Shown: positions 26,469-34,937 of the stretch, piece by piece
How the letters are laid out: each line of letters opens with the position of its first letter
Position numbering within the stretch: the stretch's first letter is position 1
Assembly (NCBI GenBank): GCA_902623685.1
Contig: CACNUQ010000002.1
Coordinates: 37,650-101,649, forward strand
DNA length: 64,000 nt
Reading direction: 5' to 3'
From: an uncultured SAR86 cluster bacterium
GTDB lineage: Bacteria; Pseudomonadota; Gammaproteobacteria; Magnimaribacterales; D2472
Notes under the pieces: model-generated
Seen by the model: only the letters and a program-made list of their open reading frames with translations
Told to the model about the DNA's origin: nothing
The model's database searches: none
Program-made: the position numbers and the translations under genes

Positions 26469-28088
26469 ATGAATTTAGATTTTGCTTCAGTATGGGAAAT
26501 AGTCGCCGACTTAGTGCCTGAAAATGATGCGCTTATATGTGGCGAAGATATTGTTTCTTGGAAAGATTACGATCTTAGATCTAGCAAAGTTGCATCTGCA
26601 CTCGTTGAAGCGGGACTGGGACCTAATTCAAAAGCAGGACTGTATTTAAATAATTCGAATGAGTACCTAATTGGACAAAATGCTATTTTTAAAATTGGTG
26701 GCGTCCCAATCAATGTCAATTATCGGTATGTAGAGGAAGAGCTAATTTATCTGCTGGATAATTCTGATGCTGAGGCAGTTTTTTATCATGCATGCTATAG
26801 CTCAAGAATTAATGAAATTGCTAAATCTCTTCCTAATATTAAAGCTTGGATTGAAGTACCTGATGGAAGCAAATCTAACTTTGATCAATGCATGCAATAT
26901 GGAGAAATATTGAAAAATTATTCTGCCATGGAAAGAGTCACTAGAGATCCTGAAACCGTATATATGCTTTACACCGGTGGAACAACTGGCATGCCAAAAG
27001 GAGTAATGTATAAGCAGGGAGAATTTCTAGCATTTTTATTTAGAACCCTAAAAGCTATGGGATACGATGTTCCTGAGGATCTCAATAACTTAGAAGAATC
27101 TATTAAGACTTCTAAAGCAAACAATCAGTTTATTAAAAGTTTAGTTGGCTGCCCACTGATGCATGGAACTGGAATGTGGTTGGGAGCATTTTTGCCATTA
27201 CTGTTAGGTGGTACAGTCATCACAACATCTAATCTGGGTTTTGACTCAGATAAATTATGGAAACAAGTAGAAGATAAAAAAGCAACGAATATAGTGATCG
27301 TAGGTGATGCATTTGCAAAACCAATGCTAGATTCTCTAGATGCTGCAAAAAAGAAAAATGAACCATACGACATCAGTTCAGTTCAAGTAATTATTTCAAG
27401 TGGTGTTATGTGGAGCTCTGAAGTCAAGCAAGGATTATTAAGTCATCATGATATGACTTTAATGGATACCATGGGATCTACCGAGGGAGGAATTGGCAGC
27501 TCAGTAACTACTAGAGATAATCCTTCTGAAACTGCAAAGTTTTCCATCAATCCTGGAGTAATTATTTTAGCCGATGATGGAGAAATACTTGAACCAGGTT
27601 CGAAAAAAATTGGTTTAATAGGAACTTCAGGCTTAGTGCCTGTTGGTTACTATAAAGATGAAAAAAAATCTGCAGAGACTTTTAGAGAAATTAATGGGAC
27701 TAGATATAGTTTTCCAGGAGATTATGCAAAACTTGCAAGTGACGGAACTATTACCCTTCTAGGTAGAGGGAGCAATTGCATAAATTCGGCCGGCGAAAAA
27801 ATCTATCCTGAAGAAGTGGAAGAAGCGCTAAAGAAAAACGATGATGTATTCGATTGTTTAGTTGTAGGCATGCCTGATGAAAAATTTGGTCAGAAAATAG
27901 TTGCTGTTGTATCTACAGTAGATAACAAGCAACTAGATCAGTTGCAACTCATTGAAGATACTAGAAAAGTAATAGCTGGCTATAAGCTTCCAAAAGCAAT
28001 CATTTTCACGGATGAGGTTCAAAGAGCTCCAAATGGCAAAGCAAACTATAAATGGGCCAAATCTTTTGTTGAAGAAAAACTGTCATAA
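26469..28088 (+). CDS. AMP-forming acyl-CoA synthetase
   Basis: Adenylate-forming CoA ligase of 539 residues. Motifs are MLYTGGTTGMPKGVMY (phosphate loop), DTMGSTEGG (A5), FPGDYAKLASDGTITLLGRGSNCINSAGEKIYPEEVE (hinge and C-domain) and the catalytic lysine in RAPNGKANYKWAK. These match the FadD3/FadD-like ligases that act on branched or ring-derived carboxylic acids in actinobacterial and proteobacterial catabolic clusters. It lies 6 bp after the flavoprotein gene. It differs clearly from the synthetase at 19748. Confidence 0.9.
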   Translation: MNLDFASVWEIVADLVPENDALICGEDIVSWKDYDLRSSKVASALVEAGLGPNSKAGLYLNNSNEYLIGQNAIFKIGGVPINVNYRYVEEELIYLLDNSDAEAVFYHACYSSRINEIAKSLPNIKAWIEVPDGSKSNFDQCMQYGEILKNYSAMERVTRDPETVYMLYTGGTTGMPKGVMYKQGEFLAFLFRTLKAMGYDVPEDLNNLEESIKTSKANNQFIKSLVGCPLMHGTGMWLGAFLPLLLGGTVITTSNLGFDSDKLWKQVEDKKATNIVIVGDAFAKPMLDSLDAAKKKNEPYDISSVQVIISSGVMWSSEVKQGLLSHHDMTLMDTMGSTEGGIGSSVTTRDNPSETAKFSINPGVIILADDGEILEPGSKKIGLIGTSGLVPVGYYKDEKKSAETFREINGTRYSFPGDYAKLASDGTITLLGRGSNCINSAGEKIYPEEVEEALKKNDDVFDCLVVGMPDEKFGQKIVAVVSTVDNKQLDQLQLIEDTRKVIAGYKLPKAIIFTDEVQRAPNGKANYKWAKSFVEEKLS

Positions 28089-28105
28089 ATAATTTAAAAA
28101 TTAGT

Positions 28106-28852
28106 ATGGATAGATTTAAGGATAAAACTGTAATTGTTACTGGAGCTGGATCTGGAATTGGCAAGTCTACGGCTATAAGGTTAGATGCTGAAGGGGCTCA
28201 ACTATTAATTATTGATATTAATGAGGAACATCTTCATGCTACTCACTCTTTATTAAAAAACGAAGCATCTACCTCACATGTTCTTAATATAGCTTCACCT
28301 GAAGAAACAAAAAATTTTTTTCAAAATCTTGAAAATAATAAAAAAAAATTAGATGCATTAGTAAATGTTGCTGGAATTTTACGTTTTGATAATTCGCATG
28401 AAGTAGAAATTGAAAATTGGAATAAAATTTTAGAAGTAAATTTAACTGGTACATTTTTTATGTGTCGCTATGCTCTTCCATTTCTTCTTGAAAGCAAAGG
28501 AGCAATTGTTAATGTTTCATCCTCAGCAGCAATAGGAGCGCATGCATGGACTTCAGCATACAGCGCTTCTAAAGGAGGAATTAGCGCTTTTTCAAAAACC
28601 CTAGCTGTTGAGTATGGAATGCGTGGTTTAAATGTGAATTGCGTATGTCCTGCATCTATCGAAACTCCAATGTCTACCAATCCAGAAATGCCAAAAGATA
28701 TTGATACTCGTCTATTAAAGAAAATCATGCCTCTTGATGGAGTAAATAGATCTCCAGATGATATTGCTAGTACGATTGCATTTTTAGCCTCTGAGGATGC
28801 TATTCATATCAATGGAATAGACCTGAGAGTTGATGGTGGATTATTGACATGA
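28106..28852 (+). CDS. short-chain dehydrogenase/reductase (SDR)
   Basis: Classical SDR of 248 residues. It has TGAGSGIG (about 11-18), NVAG (VNVAGILR), the catalytic Ser in NVSSSAAIG, YSASK with Tyr and Lys, and IDLRVDGGLLT at the end. The length and motifs resemble FabG/3-alpha-hydroxysteroid-type dehydrogenases. The last bases overlap the ATG of the gamma-glutamyltransferase gene (ATGA), so the two are translationally coupled. Confidence 0.9.
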   Translation: MDRFKDKTVIVTGAGSGIGKSTAIRLDAEGAQLLIIDINEEHLHATHSLLKNEASTSHVLNIASPEETKNFFQNLENNKKKLDALVNVAGILRFDNSHEVEIENWNKILEVNLTGTFFMCRYALPFLLESKGAIVNVSSSAAIGAHAWTSAYSASKGGISAFSKTLAVEYGMRGLNVNCVCPASIETPMSTNPEMPKDIDTRLLKKIMPLDGVNRSPDDIASTIAFLASEDAIHINGIDLRVDGGLLT

Positions 28853-30546
28853 AGATAAAAGAAATTTACTTAACTGTATTATTTTTTCCTTTCTTTGTTT
28901 ATGCATCAATTTTTAATTCTAGCTCTATAGTTCACCCAGAGGTTGATAAAAATGGGATGGTTGTATCTCAACACTATCTTGCTTCGAGTGTAGGAGCTCA
29001 GATTCTAAAAGATGGAGGCAATGCATATGATGCATCAATAGCTGTAGCATTTGCTTTAGCTGTTGTTTTACCGAGAGCTGGAAATATCGGTGGTGGTGGA
29101 TTCATGGTTATGTATGATGAAAAAACCAATAAAACTTTTAGCATAGATTACAGAGAAAAAGCTCCAGCTTTAGCAAGTAAAGACATGTATCTAAATGATG
29201 ATGGTACGGTTAATAAAAAAAGAGCCAGGGAAGGAATTCTTTCAATAGGTGTTCCTGGGACCGTTTATGGAATGTGGGAAGTTCACAAAAAATTTGGCAG
29301 TATGCCATGGAAAACATTGCTTAAGCCTGCAATAAGGTTAGCTGAGGAAGGCTTTATTATGTCTCCATTTATGGTTGATGCTTTAAATAAAAGATATAAA
29401 AAATTAAGTAACTATAAAAATTTTAAAAAAATATTTTATAAAGACTTTCCTGTGCAAATGAATAAAAGATTGTTTCAACTGGAGCTTGCTGAGACTTTAA
29501 AAATTATTTCTAAGAAAGGTGTAAATGGTTTTTATGAAGGCGAAGTTGCAGATAAAATTGTCTCGGATATGAATAACAGAAAGGGTCTAATTAGCCTTAA
29601 AGACCTTAAAGATTATCGTCCTGTTTGGCGGGAGCCATTGAAAGGAAATTTTAAAGAATATGAAATAGTTACTATGGCTCCGCCATCATCAGGTGGAATT
29701 CACATCATCCAAATGTTAAATATTTTAGAAAATTTTAATTTAGAAGAGCTTGGACATAATTCAGCTGCATATGCATCTTTACTTTCCGAGGTTATGAAAT
29801 TTGCCTATGCAGATAGATCAAAATATTTAGCTGATCCCGATTTTTTTGAAGTGCCAACTTCTAGACTAATTAGTAAAGATTATGCTGAAGCTATTTTTAA
29901 AAAAATAAAACTAAATAAGATTACCCCCTCTTCTGAAATCCTTCCTGGAAAATTAATTCCATTTGAAAGCGAAGATACGACTCATTTTTCCGTAGCCGAT
30001 AGGTTTGGAAATGTTGTAACAAATACCTATACACTCAATTCAGGCTATGGCTCAGGTGTAGTTATCAAAGGGACTGGCATTATTATGAATAACGAAATGG
30101 ATGATTTTGTATCAGCACCAGGAGTTCCTAATCAATTTGGATTGCTGGGAGGAGAGGCAAACAAAATTGAACCATTCAAAAGACCCTTAAGCTCAATGAC
30201 TCCCACTTTAGTTTTCAAAGATTCAAATCCAATTATCGCAACAGGATCTCCAGGAGGATCAGTAATTATTACTGCAGTCTTGCAATTTCTTTTAAATACG
30301 CTTGTTTTTGATATGGAAATATCTGATGCAACAGTTGTTCCTAGAATACATCATCAATGGGATCCTGATATATTATTTCTAGAAAAAGGATTTGATATAA
30401 ATCATGCAAAAAAAATAGAGTCTTTTGGTCAGAAAATAATGATTACAGGTCCCAGAACTGCCTTGGAAAGCCTCGAAATTCAAAATGATTTATTCTATGG
30501 CTATGGAGATACCAGAAGACCTGATTCAAGAGCTAAAGGATACTAA
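28849..30546 (+). CDS. ggt: gamma-glutamyltransferase / gamma-glutamyl hydrolase
   Basis: Periplasmic N-terminal-nucleophile enzyme that cleaves gamma-glutamyl bonds, such as those of glutathione. A signal peptide (about 1-19, ending FVYA) is present. The autoprocessing site and nucleophile is Thr377 in EDTTHFSVAD. Substrate-binding and oxyanion segments are PLSSMTPTLVF and GSPGGS. GNIGGGGFM in the large subunit is conserved, and length (565) is normal. Its coupling to a catabolic SDR is odd. It could process a glutathione or gamma-glutamyl conjugate of the pathway substrate, or be an unrelated passenger. Confidence 0.92.
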   Translation: MKIKEIYLTVLFFPFFVYASIFNSSSIVHPEVDKNGMVVSQHYLASSVGAQILKDGGNAYDASIAVAFALAVVLPRAGNIGGGGFMVMYDEKTNKTFSIDYREKAPALASKDMYLNDDGTVNKKRAREGILSIGVPGTVYGMWEVHKKFGSMPWKTLLKPAIRLAEEGFIMSPFMVDALNKRYKKLSNYKNFKKIFYKDFPVQMNKRLFQLELAETLKIISKKGVNGFYEGEVADKIVSDMNNRKGLISLKDLKDYRPVWREPLKGNFKEYEIVTMAPPSSGGIHIIQMLNILENFNLEELGHNSAAYASLLSEVMKFAYADRSKYLADPDFFEVPTSRLISKDYAEAIFKKIKLNKITPSSEILPGKLIPFESEDTTHFSVADRFGNVVTNTYTLNSGYGSGVVIKGTGIIMNNEMDDFVSAPGVPNQFGLLGGEANKIEPFKRPLSSMTPTLVFKDSNPIIATGSPGGSVIITAVLQFLLNTLVFDMEISDATVVPRIHHQWDPDILFLEKGFDINHAKKIESFGQKIMITGPRTALESLEIQNDLFYGYGDTRRPDSRAKGY

Positions 30547-30549
30547 GTA

Positions 30550-30639
30550 ATGATTGATAAAATTTTGGTAATAACTGCATATGCAATTCCAACCATAGCT
30601 CTCTTAATCTTCTGCTTTTTTATATCTCGCAAAAAATAA
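30550..30639 (+). CDS. possible 29-residue single-span membrane peptide
   Basis: An ATG three bases after the ggt stop opens a short frame encoding MIDKILVITAYAIP, then TIALLIFCFFISRKK. That is one hydrophobic helix of about 20 residues with a lysine/arginine-rich cytoplasmic tail. The composition is that of a genuine small membrane protein rather than random sequence. No strong ribosome site is visible, but coupling to ggt would not need one. Function unknown. Confidence 0.4.
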   Translation: MIDKILVITAYAIPTIALLIFCFFISRKK

Positions 30640-30765
30640 GTTTTTAGAAATCAGTCTAATTTTTTAAACAAAAAATTAAATATGTATGAACTTTTTTTTA
30701 ATCAACTTGTCTTAAGAGTATGTTGGTTAAAATTTTCCTCTAAAATTTTCCCTATGACCAATTAG

Positions 30766-30786
30766 AGCGGGCCGGCCATGCCCGCT
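30766..30786. other. G+C-rich hairpin in intergenic region
   Basis: AGCGGGC (30766-30772) and GCCCGCT (30780-30786) form a 7-bp, mostly GC stem with a 7-base loop. It stands out strongly from the AT-rich surroundings. It lies beyond the 3' end of the small minus-strand gene at 30806-30985 and could end that transcript, but there is no U-tract on either strand. Confidence 0.4.
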
Positions 30787-30805
30787 TGCTCCTCTGGAGT
30801 AAATA

Positions 30806-30985
30806 CTATTGTTTGCTGGAATTATTTGAAATATTTTTTATCTCTTTTAAAACAGTCTCCCAAATGGCCCATTCCTCAGTATTTAGATTAGCAGCATACT
30901 CAGCAGCTCTAAGCATAGCAATTGATTCAGCATCCTCGCCATATTGTGAAATCAAATCAATTGCAATTTGGTTAATGTCTTTCAT
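30806..30985 (-). CDS. small conserved-looking acidic protein
   Basis: A 59-residue protein, MKDINQIAIDLISQYGEDAE followed by SIAMLRAAEYAANLNTEEWAIWETVLKEI, predicted to be all helical and cytoplasmic. The pattern (ALxLIxQYGEDAExxAxLRAAEYA, then a single Trp-x-x-Trp segment) resembles a small uncharacterised proteobacterial family that I recall only loosely. The ATG at 30985 is chosen over one two codons upstream (30991), and neither has a good ribosome site. Function unknown. Confidence 0.6.
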   Translation of the reverse strand: MKDINQIAIDLISQYGEDAESIAMLRAAEYAANLNTEEWAIWETVLKEIKNISNNSSKQ

Positions 30986-31175
30986 AAGCATTTAATTTTC
31001 AAGAATTTTTATAGATATTTGTACCATTTTCCATGAAAGATTTCATAACAAAAATACTATTATTTCTAATAGTAAAAAAATATATTAAAAACATGAATTA
31101 CTCTATGATGAATAAAGATTTCTATACAATGAATTTCTAAATGTTGTTTTCAATTATAAAAAGAGAGATGGCTTA

Positions 31176-32141
31176 ATGCATATTTTTTGGTATAAAGATT
31201 CAATAACTGGGCATCTCAAACAAGTCGATGCTTTATTAATGCAACTTCAAAAAGAAGTTCGGTTCTCTCTATCTTCAATTGATTGTGAAAAAAATCGAGT
31301 TACTAATGCTCTCCAATCTGTTTTAGAAAAGAATAATGATGAAAACTTTCCTATTGTTCTTATAGGAGCGGGTCATACTGTCTATCCTAAAATTCTTAAT
31401 TCACAAAAATTTATTAAAGAAACTTTAGGATTAGATTCAATTTCAATTGCAATCATGCGCCCCTCAAGAAATATGTCTGCTTTTGATTTAATTTTTGCTC
31501 CAGACCACGATTTTATTAAACAAAAAACTCCAAATAATGTCATTACATATCAAGGAGCGCTTGCTTCAACCTCCTTTGCCGCATCAGATAACAAAAAAGC
31601 AATTATTGCTATCGGTGGTAAAAGCAAACATTATAAATTTGATGAAAAGATAGTTTTGATGCAATTAAAATATATTTTAAACATACACCCAAATCATGAA
31701 TTTAATATCTTTAACTCAAGACGCACGCCACAATCATTAAATACTCAAATTGATGATGAATTAAAAAATTTTACAAATGCAAGATTTATTAATATCGATC
31801 ATCCAAATGATTTATCGTTTAATGCAAGTCTATGTGAATCATCTTTAAAATTTGTTACTCCTGATAGTGCAAATCTAGTCTTTGAATCACTTTCAACACA
31901 TGGAAAAACATATTTAATTCAAATAGAAAGTCCAAATTATAGAAGGTGGTTTGGCTCAAAAAAAATAAGATCAACCATGAATAACCTTGTAATGTCAAAG
32001 CAAGTTGGAGTAGTTAGCCTGCTTGCCAAAAAAAATAAATTAAAAATCTCAAAAATTGAAAATCCACATCCTGGCATACAACCTCTTGCGGAAGTAGAAA
32101 AGATTTCATTTGCTATTCAAAAATATCTTCGTGGTCAATAG
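31176..32141 (+). CDS. ELM1-family putative glycosyltransferase-like protein
   Basis: A 321-residue protein of the ELM1/GtrOC1 family (mitochondrial fission ELM1-like, formerly DUF1022), which has a GT-B fold. Family features are the start MHIFWYKDSITGHLKQV, VLIGAGHTVYP, IMRPSRNM, FDLIFAPDHDF, the strand AIIAIGGKSKHYKF and the late LKFVTPDSANLVFESLSTHGKTYLI. In bacteria such genes often sit with lipopolysaccharide or lipid-sugar genes. It overlaps the following half-length glycosyltransferase gene by up to 32 bp. Confidence 0.8.
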   Translation: MHIFWYKDSITGHLKQVDALLMQLQKEVRFSLSSIDCEKNRVTNALQSVLEKNNDENFPIVLIGAGHTVYPKILNSQKFIKETLGLDSISIAIMRPSRNMSAFDLIFAPDHDFIKQKTPNNVITYQGALASTSFAASDNKKAIIAIGGKSKHYKFDEKIVLMQLKYILNIHPNHEFNIFNSRRTPQSLNTQIDDELKNFTNARFINIDHPNDLSFNASLCESSLKFVTPDSANLVFESLSTHGKTYLIQIESPNYRRWFGSKKIRSTMNNLVMSKQVGVVSLLAKKNKLKISKIENPHPGIQPLAEVEKISFAIQKYLRGQ

Positions 32142-32622
32142 AGAAAAATTTAAATCTACAAGAAAGGGGGAAATAATTTCAGTCGGTCCTTTAGAGGATA
32201 ATAGTGGTTTTGATTTACTGATTCAATCATGGGTAGATATAAATGAAAAATTGGAGATTATTGGCAAAGGCAGTCAAGAATCCATGCTAAAAGAATTAAT
32301 TAACTCTAATGGTTTAGAAAATAAAATTAACATTGAGATCATTGATTCATCTAAAAAAATTTCTAAAAAATTTCATGACGCTAGATGCATAATCATTCCA
32401 TATCTCAAGGACGAAAATCTTAATTTAATTCATCAAGCGTTAAATTATGAGATCCCAATTATTGGTACAAATTTAAATGAAATTTCTAAAATCATTCCAA
32501 AAGAGTTCTTAGCTAAGCCAAAGGACATAAATTCATTAAAATCAGTAATTAAAGAAATTATTCCCCTTTTATCTCAGTTTGATCTCTCAGCAATTAAAAA
32601 AGCAGTAATTGAAAATTATTAA
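32110..32622 (+). CDS. C-terminal half of a GT4-type glycosyltransferase, standalone or frameshift-fused
   Basis: About 165 residues corresponding only to the nucleotide-sugar-binding half of a GT-B/GT4 enzyme: EIISVGPLEDNSGFDLLIQS, LEIIGKGSQESMLKEL, then IIPYLKDENLNLIHQALNYEIPIIGTNLNEI. The acceptor domain is missing. No ATG is available; TTG at 32110 or GTG at 32131 would be the start, both inside the end of the ELM1 gene and without a ribosome site. It may be translated by coupling, by a frameshift fusing it to the ELM1 protein, or be a decaying remnant. Its stop overlaps the convergent gene by 4 bp. Confidence 0.55.
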   Translation: MLFKNIFVVNREKFKSTRKGEIISVGPLEDNSGFDLLIQSWVDINEKLEIIGKGSQESMLKELINSNGLENKINIEIIDSSKKISKKFHDARCIIIPYLKDENLNLIHQALNYEIPIIGTNLNEISKIIPKEFLAKPKDINSLKSVIKEIIPLLSQFDLSAIKKAVIENY

Positions 32623-33725
32623 TTCTTAATTTCTCGACGAGCTTTAAATGTTCTCTCATATAAAGCGATTGTTTGACTGGCTTGATACTTCTTAGTAAAT
32701 TTTCTAGGTATTGATTGAGAGCAATTTTCTTTTATTAATACCGGAATTCTTTCTATCAAAGCCTTTTCATTTCCAAATGGAATAAGACCAGTTGGATTGA
32801 TTGCTTTGATAGATTCTCCTACACCTCCTCTATTCCATCCCATAACACGAGTACCACAAGCAGCAGCTTCTATAATAGTTCTACCAAATGGTTCAGGTTT
32901 TGATGATAAATTAAAAACAATTGAAGATATTTTATATATATTAGCTATGTCTTTCCTTGCTCCACAAAAAGTGATCTGTGATTCAAGATTATGTTTTTGA
33001 ATGAATTTGTTTAAAGACTTTAAGTAATTCAGCTTATTTGGACTTACTGGTCCAGGAATCAATCCATGAAAATTTTTACCTTTTAAATTCTTTATTAAAC
33101 TCATAAAAGATTCGATGCCCTTCCAGCTTGTAATTCTTCCTGGAAGAGTTAATAAAGTTTTGTTTTTTGTTTGTGGAAATTCATCAAACCAATCTTTCTT
33201 CCATTCTTCTGTCACATCAGAAGTGTTGAATTCCTCTAAATCACAACCTCGATAAATTAAATGTAAATTTTCTTTATTAACAGAATAATTTTTAAGGACA
33301 TATTCATCCACAGTTTTAGAAATAGTTATAATTTCATCCGCATATGTCATTGATTTGCTATAAAACGGTTTACTGTATAGACCATGAAAAGTTGAAATTA
33401 CTATAGGTCGAAAATGTGAAAAATTCTTTAATGCTAAAAAATTTATCCATGCAGGAAACCTTGATCTAACATGAATAATGTCTGGTTCAAATTCAGCATA
33501 AATCTCTCGCAATTTACGATATTGTTTTAATGCTAGAAAATTTTTTTTTGCAATGGGAAGTTTAAAATGTTGAGCGCCATGGGATTCTAGGGATTCAACT
33601 AATTGTCCGCCAGCTGATATAACTCCTGAAACATGATTATTTTCGAGAAGCTCATGGGACAGATCTACGGTTCCTCGTTCCACACCACCAATCTTTAGCT
33701 CGGGTAAAAGCTGGAGAATTTTCAT
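32619..33725 (-). CDS. GT4-family glycosyltransferase
   Basis: Retaining glycosyltransferase of 368 residues with both Rossmann-like domains. The acceptor half starts MKILQLLPELKIGGVERGTVDLS and contains DIIHVRSRFPAW. The donor half contains LLTLPGRITSWKGIESFMSLI and the E-x7-E-type SSKPEPFGRTIIEAAACGTRVMGWNRGGVGE. This matches WaaG-like enzymes acting on lipopolysaccharide core or capsule sugars. It follows the MacB-like permease gene by 3 bp and may be co-transcribed with it. Confidence 0.88.
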   Translation of the reverse strand: MKILQLLPELKIGGVERGTVDLSHELLENNHVSGVISAGGQLVESLESHGAQHFKLPIAKKNFLALKQYRKLREIYAEFEPDIIHVRSRFPAWINFLALKNFSHFRPIVISTFHGLYSKPFYSKSMTYADEIITISKTVDEYVLKNYSVNKENLHLIYRGCDLEEFNTSDVTEEWKKDWFDEFPQTKNKTLLTLPGRITSWKGIESFMSLIKNLKGKNFHGLIPGPVSPNKLNYLKSLNKFIQKHNLESQITFCGARKDIANIYKISSIVFNLSSKPEPFGRTIIEAAACGTRVMGWNRGGVGESIKAINPTGLIPFGNEKALIERIPVLIKENCSQSIPRKFTKKYQASQTIALYERTFKARREIKN

Positions 33726-33728
33726 GTT

Positions 33729-34934
33729 TTACTCAAAACGTAATGCTACAGCCGGATCTAATGCAGCAGCTTTTTTTGCAGGCCAAATACCAAAAAATAA
33801 GCCAACGCAAGCAGAAAATATCACTGATCCTATAATCGCAGAAAATGGAATTGTAAAAACCCAATCTTGAAAAATTGTAACTAAAAAATATAGGGTTGAA
33901 CCAAAAATTACTCCGATAATTCCTCCAATAATACACAAGGTAACAGCCTCGATAATAAATTGAAGTAAAATAGCATTTTGTGTAGCTCCTAATGCTTTTC
34001 TTAAACCTATTTCACGAGTTCTTTCAGTTACAGATACCAACATAATATTCATTACACCGATTCCCCCCACCATGAGACTTATGCCAGCAATTCCAATTAA
34101 TAAAGCTGAAAAGATTGCGGTGGCTTGTTTCTGTAAATCAGTAAATTGTGACCAGTCATTAATTCTGAAATTATTTTCTTCTCCAGGCCCAATGTCATGT
34201 TCTCTTCGAAGAACTCTCTCGATTGAAATCATGGCCTCTTCAGGTGTATAAGTATTTGGAACTTCAACACGAATTGAATCAACCCTGTCCCTTCCAAACA
34301 CTCTATCAGATGCTGTTAACAATGGTATATAAATTTGCTCATCAGGATTAGACCAGCCTGAAGATCCTTCTGGTTTAGTAACACCTATGATCTTGAAGTT
34401 AACTCCGCCAAGATCAATCTCCTCTCCAATCAAGGCCTTGGAAGACGTTTTAAGTTCAGTGCCAACACTGGATCCTATAATTGCAACTCTTTTTCTTGCT
34501 AGATCATCACGATTAGTAAAAAAAGCTCCTTGTTCTATTTCATATCCTTGAATACTCAGATAAGTTTCTCTGGCACCAATAACTGAAATACTGATGCTCT
34601 CATTTTTATATTTCAGCGTTTTGCTGCCTCTGATTTCCGGAGATACTCTCCAATTTATCTCTTGATCTTTAATTAATGCATCAGCGTCAGAAATTGAAAG
34701 AGGTGCTGCACTTATTTTTTGACTTCCTCTACCTCTGGATGGGTATACTGACAATGTGCGAGCTGATGCATTAGTAATTGAGTCATCAATCGCCCTTTGA
34801 GCACTTGAACCAATACCCACCATAGCTATGACAGATGCAGTACCAATAACAATTGCAATAGTTGTCAAAAGAGATCTTAATAAATTAGCTCTAATTGAAT
34901 CGAGTGCAGTGGTAATTGATTCATCTAGGACCAT
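33729..34934 (-). CDS. MacB-like ABC transporter permease
   Basis: Inner-membrane subunit of a type VII (MacB/FtsX-like) ABC transporter. At 401 residues it has an N-terminal membrane helix (SLLTTIAIVIGTASVIAMVGIGSSAQ), a large periplasmic domain and three C-terminal helices with the conserved TERTREIGLRKALGA and GIWPAKKAAALDPAVALRFE ends. The ATPase is a separate gene (36134-36832), unlike fused E. coli MacB. Likely exports a peptide, lipid precursor or toxin via a TolC-type channel not seen here. Confidence 0.93.
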   Translation of the reverse strand: MVLDESITTALDSIRANLLRSLLTTIAIVIGTASVIAMVGIGSSAQRAIDDSITNASARTLSVYPSRGRGSQKISAAPLSISDADALIKDQEINWRVSPEIRGSKTLKYKNESISISVIGARETYLSIQGYEIEQGAFFTNRDDLARKRVAIIGSSVGTELKTSSKALIGEEIDLGGVNFKIIGVTKPEGSSGWSNPDEQIYIPLLTASDRVFGRDRVDSIRVEVPNTYTPEEAMISIERVLRREHDIGPGEENNFRINDWSQFTDLQKQATAIFSALLIGIAGISLMVGGIGVMNIMLVSVTERTREIGLRKALGATQNAILLQFIIEAVTLCIIGGIIGVIFGSTLYFLVTIFQDWVFTIPFSAIIGSVIFSACVGLFFGIWPAKKAAALDPAVALRFE

Positions 34935-34937
34935 GAT

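Noticed and set aside
30806..30985. Antitoxin or toxin identity for the 59-residue acidic protein
   Set aside because: No partner gene adjoins it and no toxin-antitoxin motif is visible.
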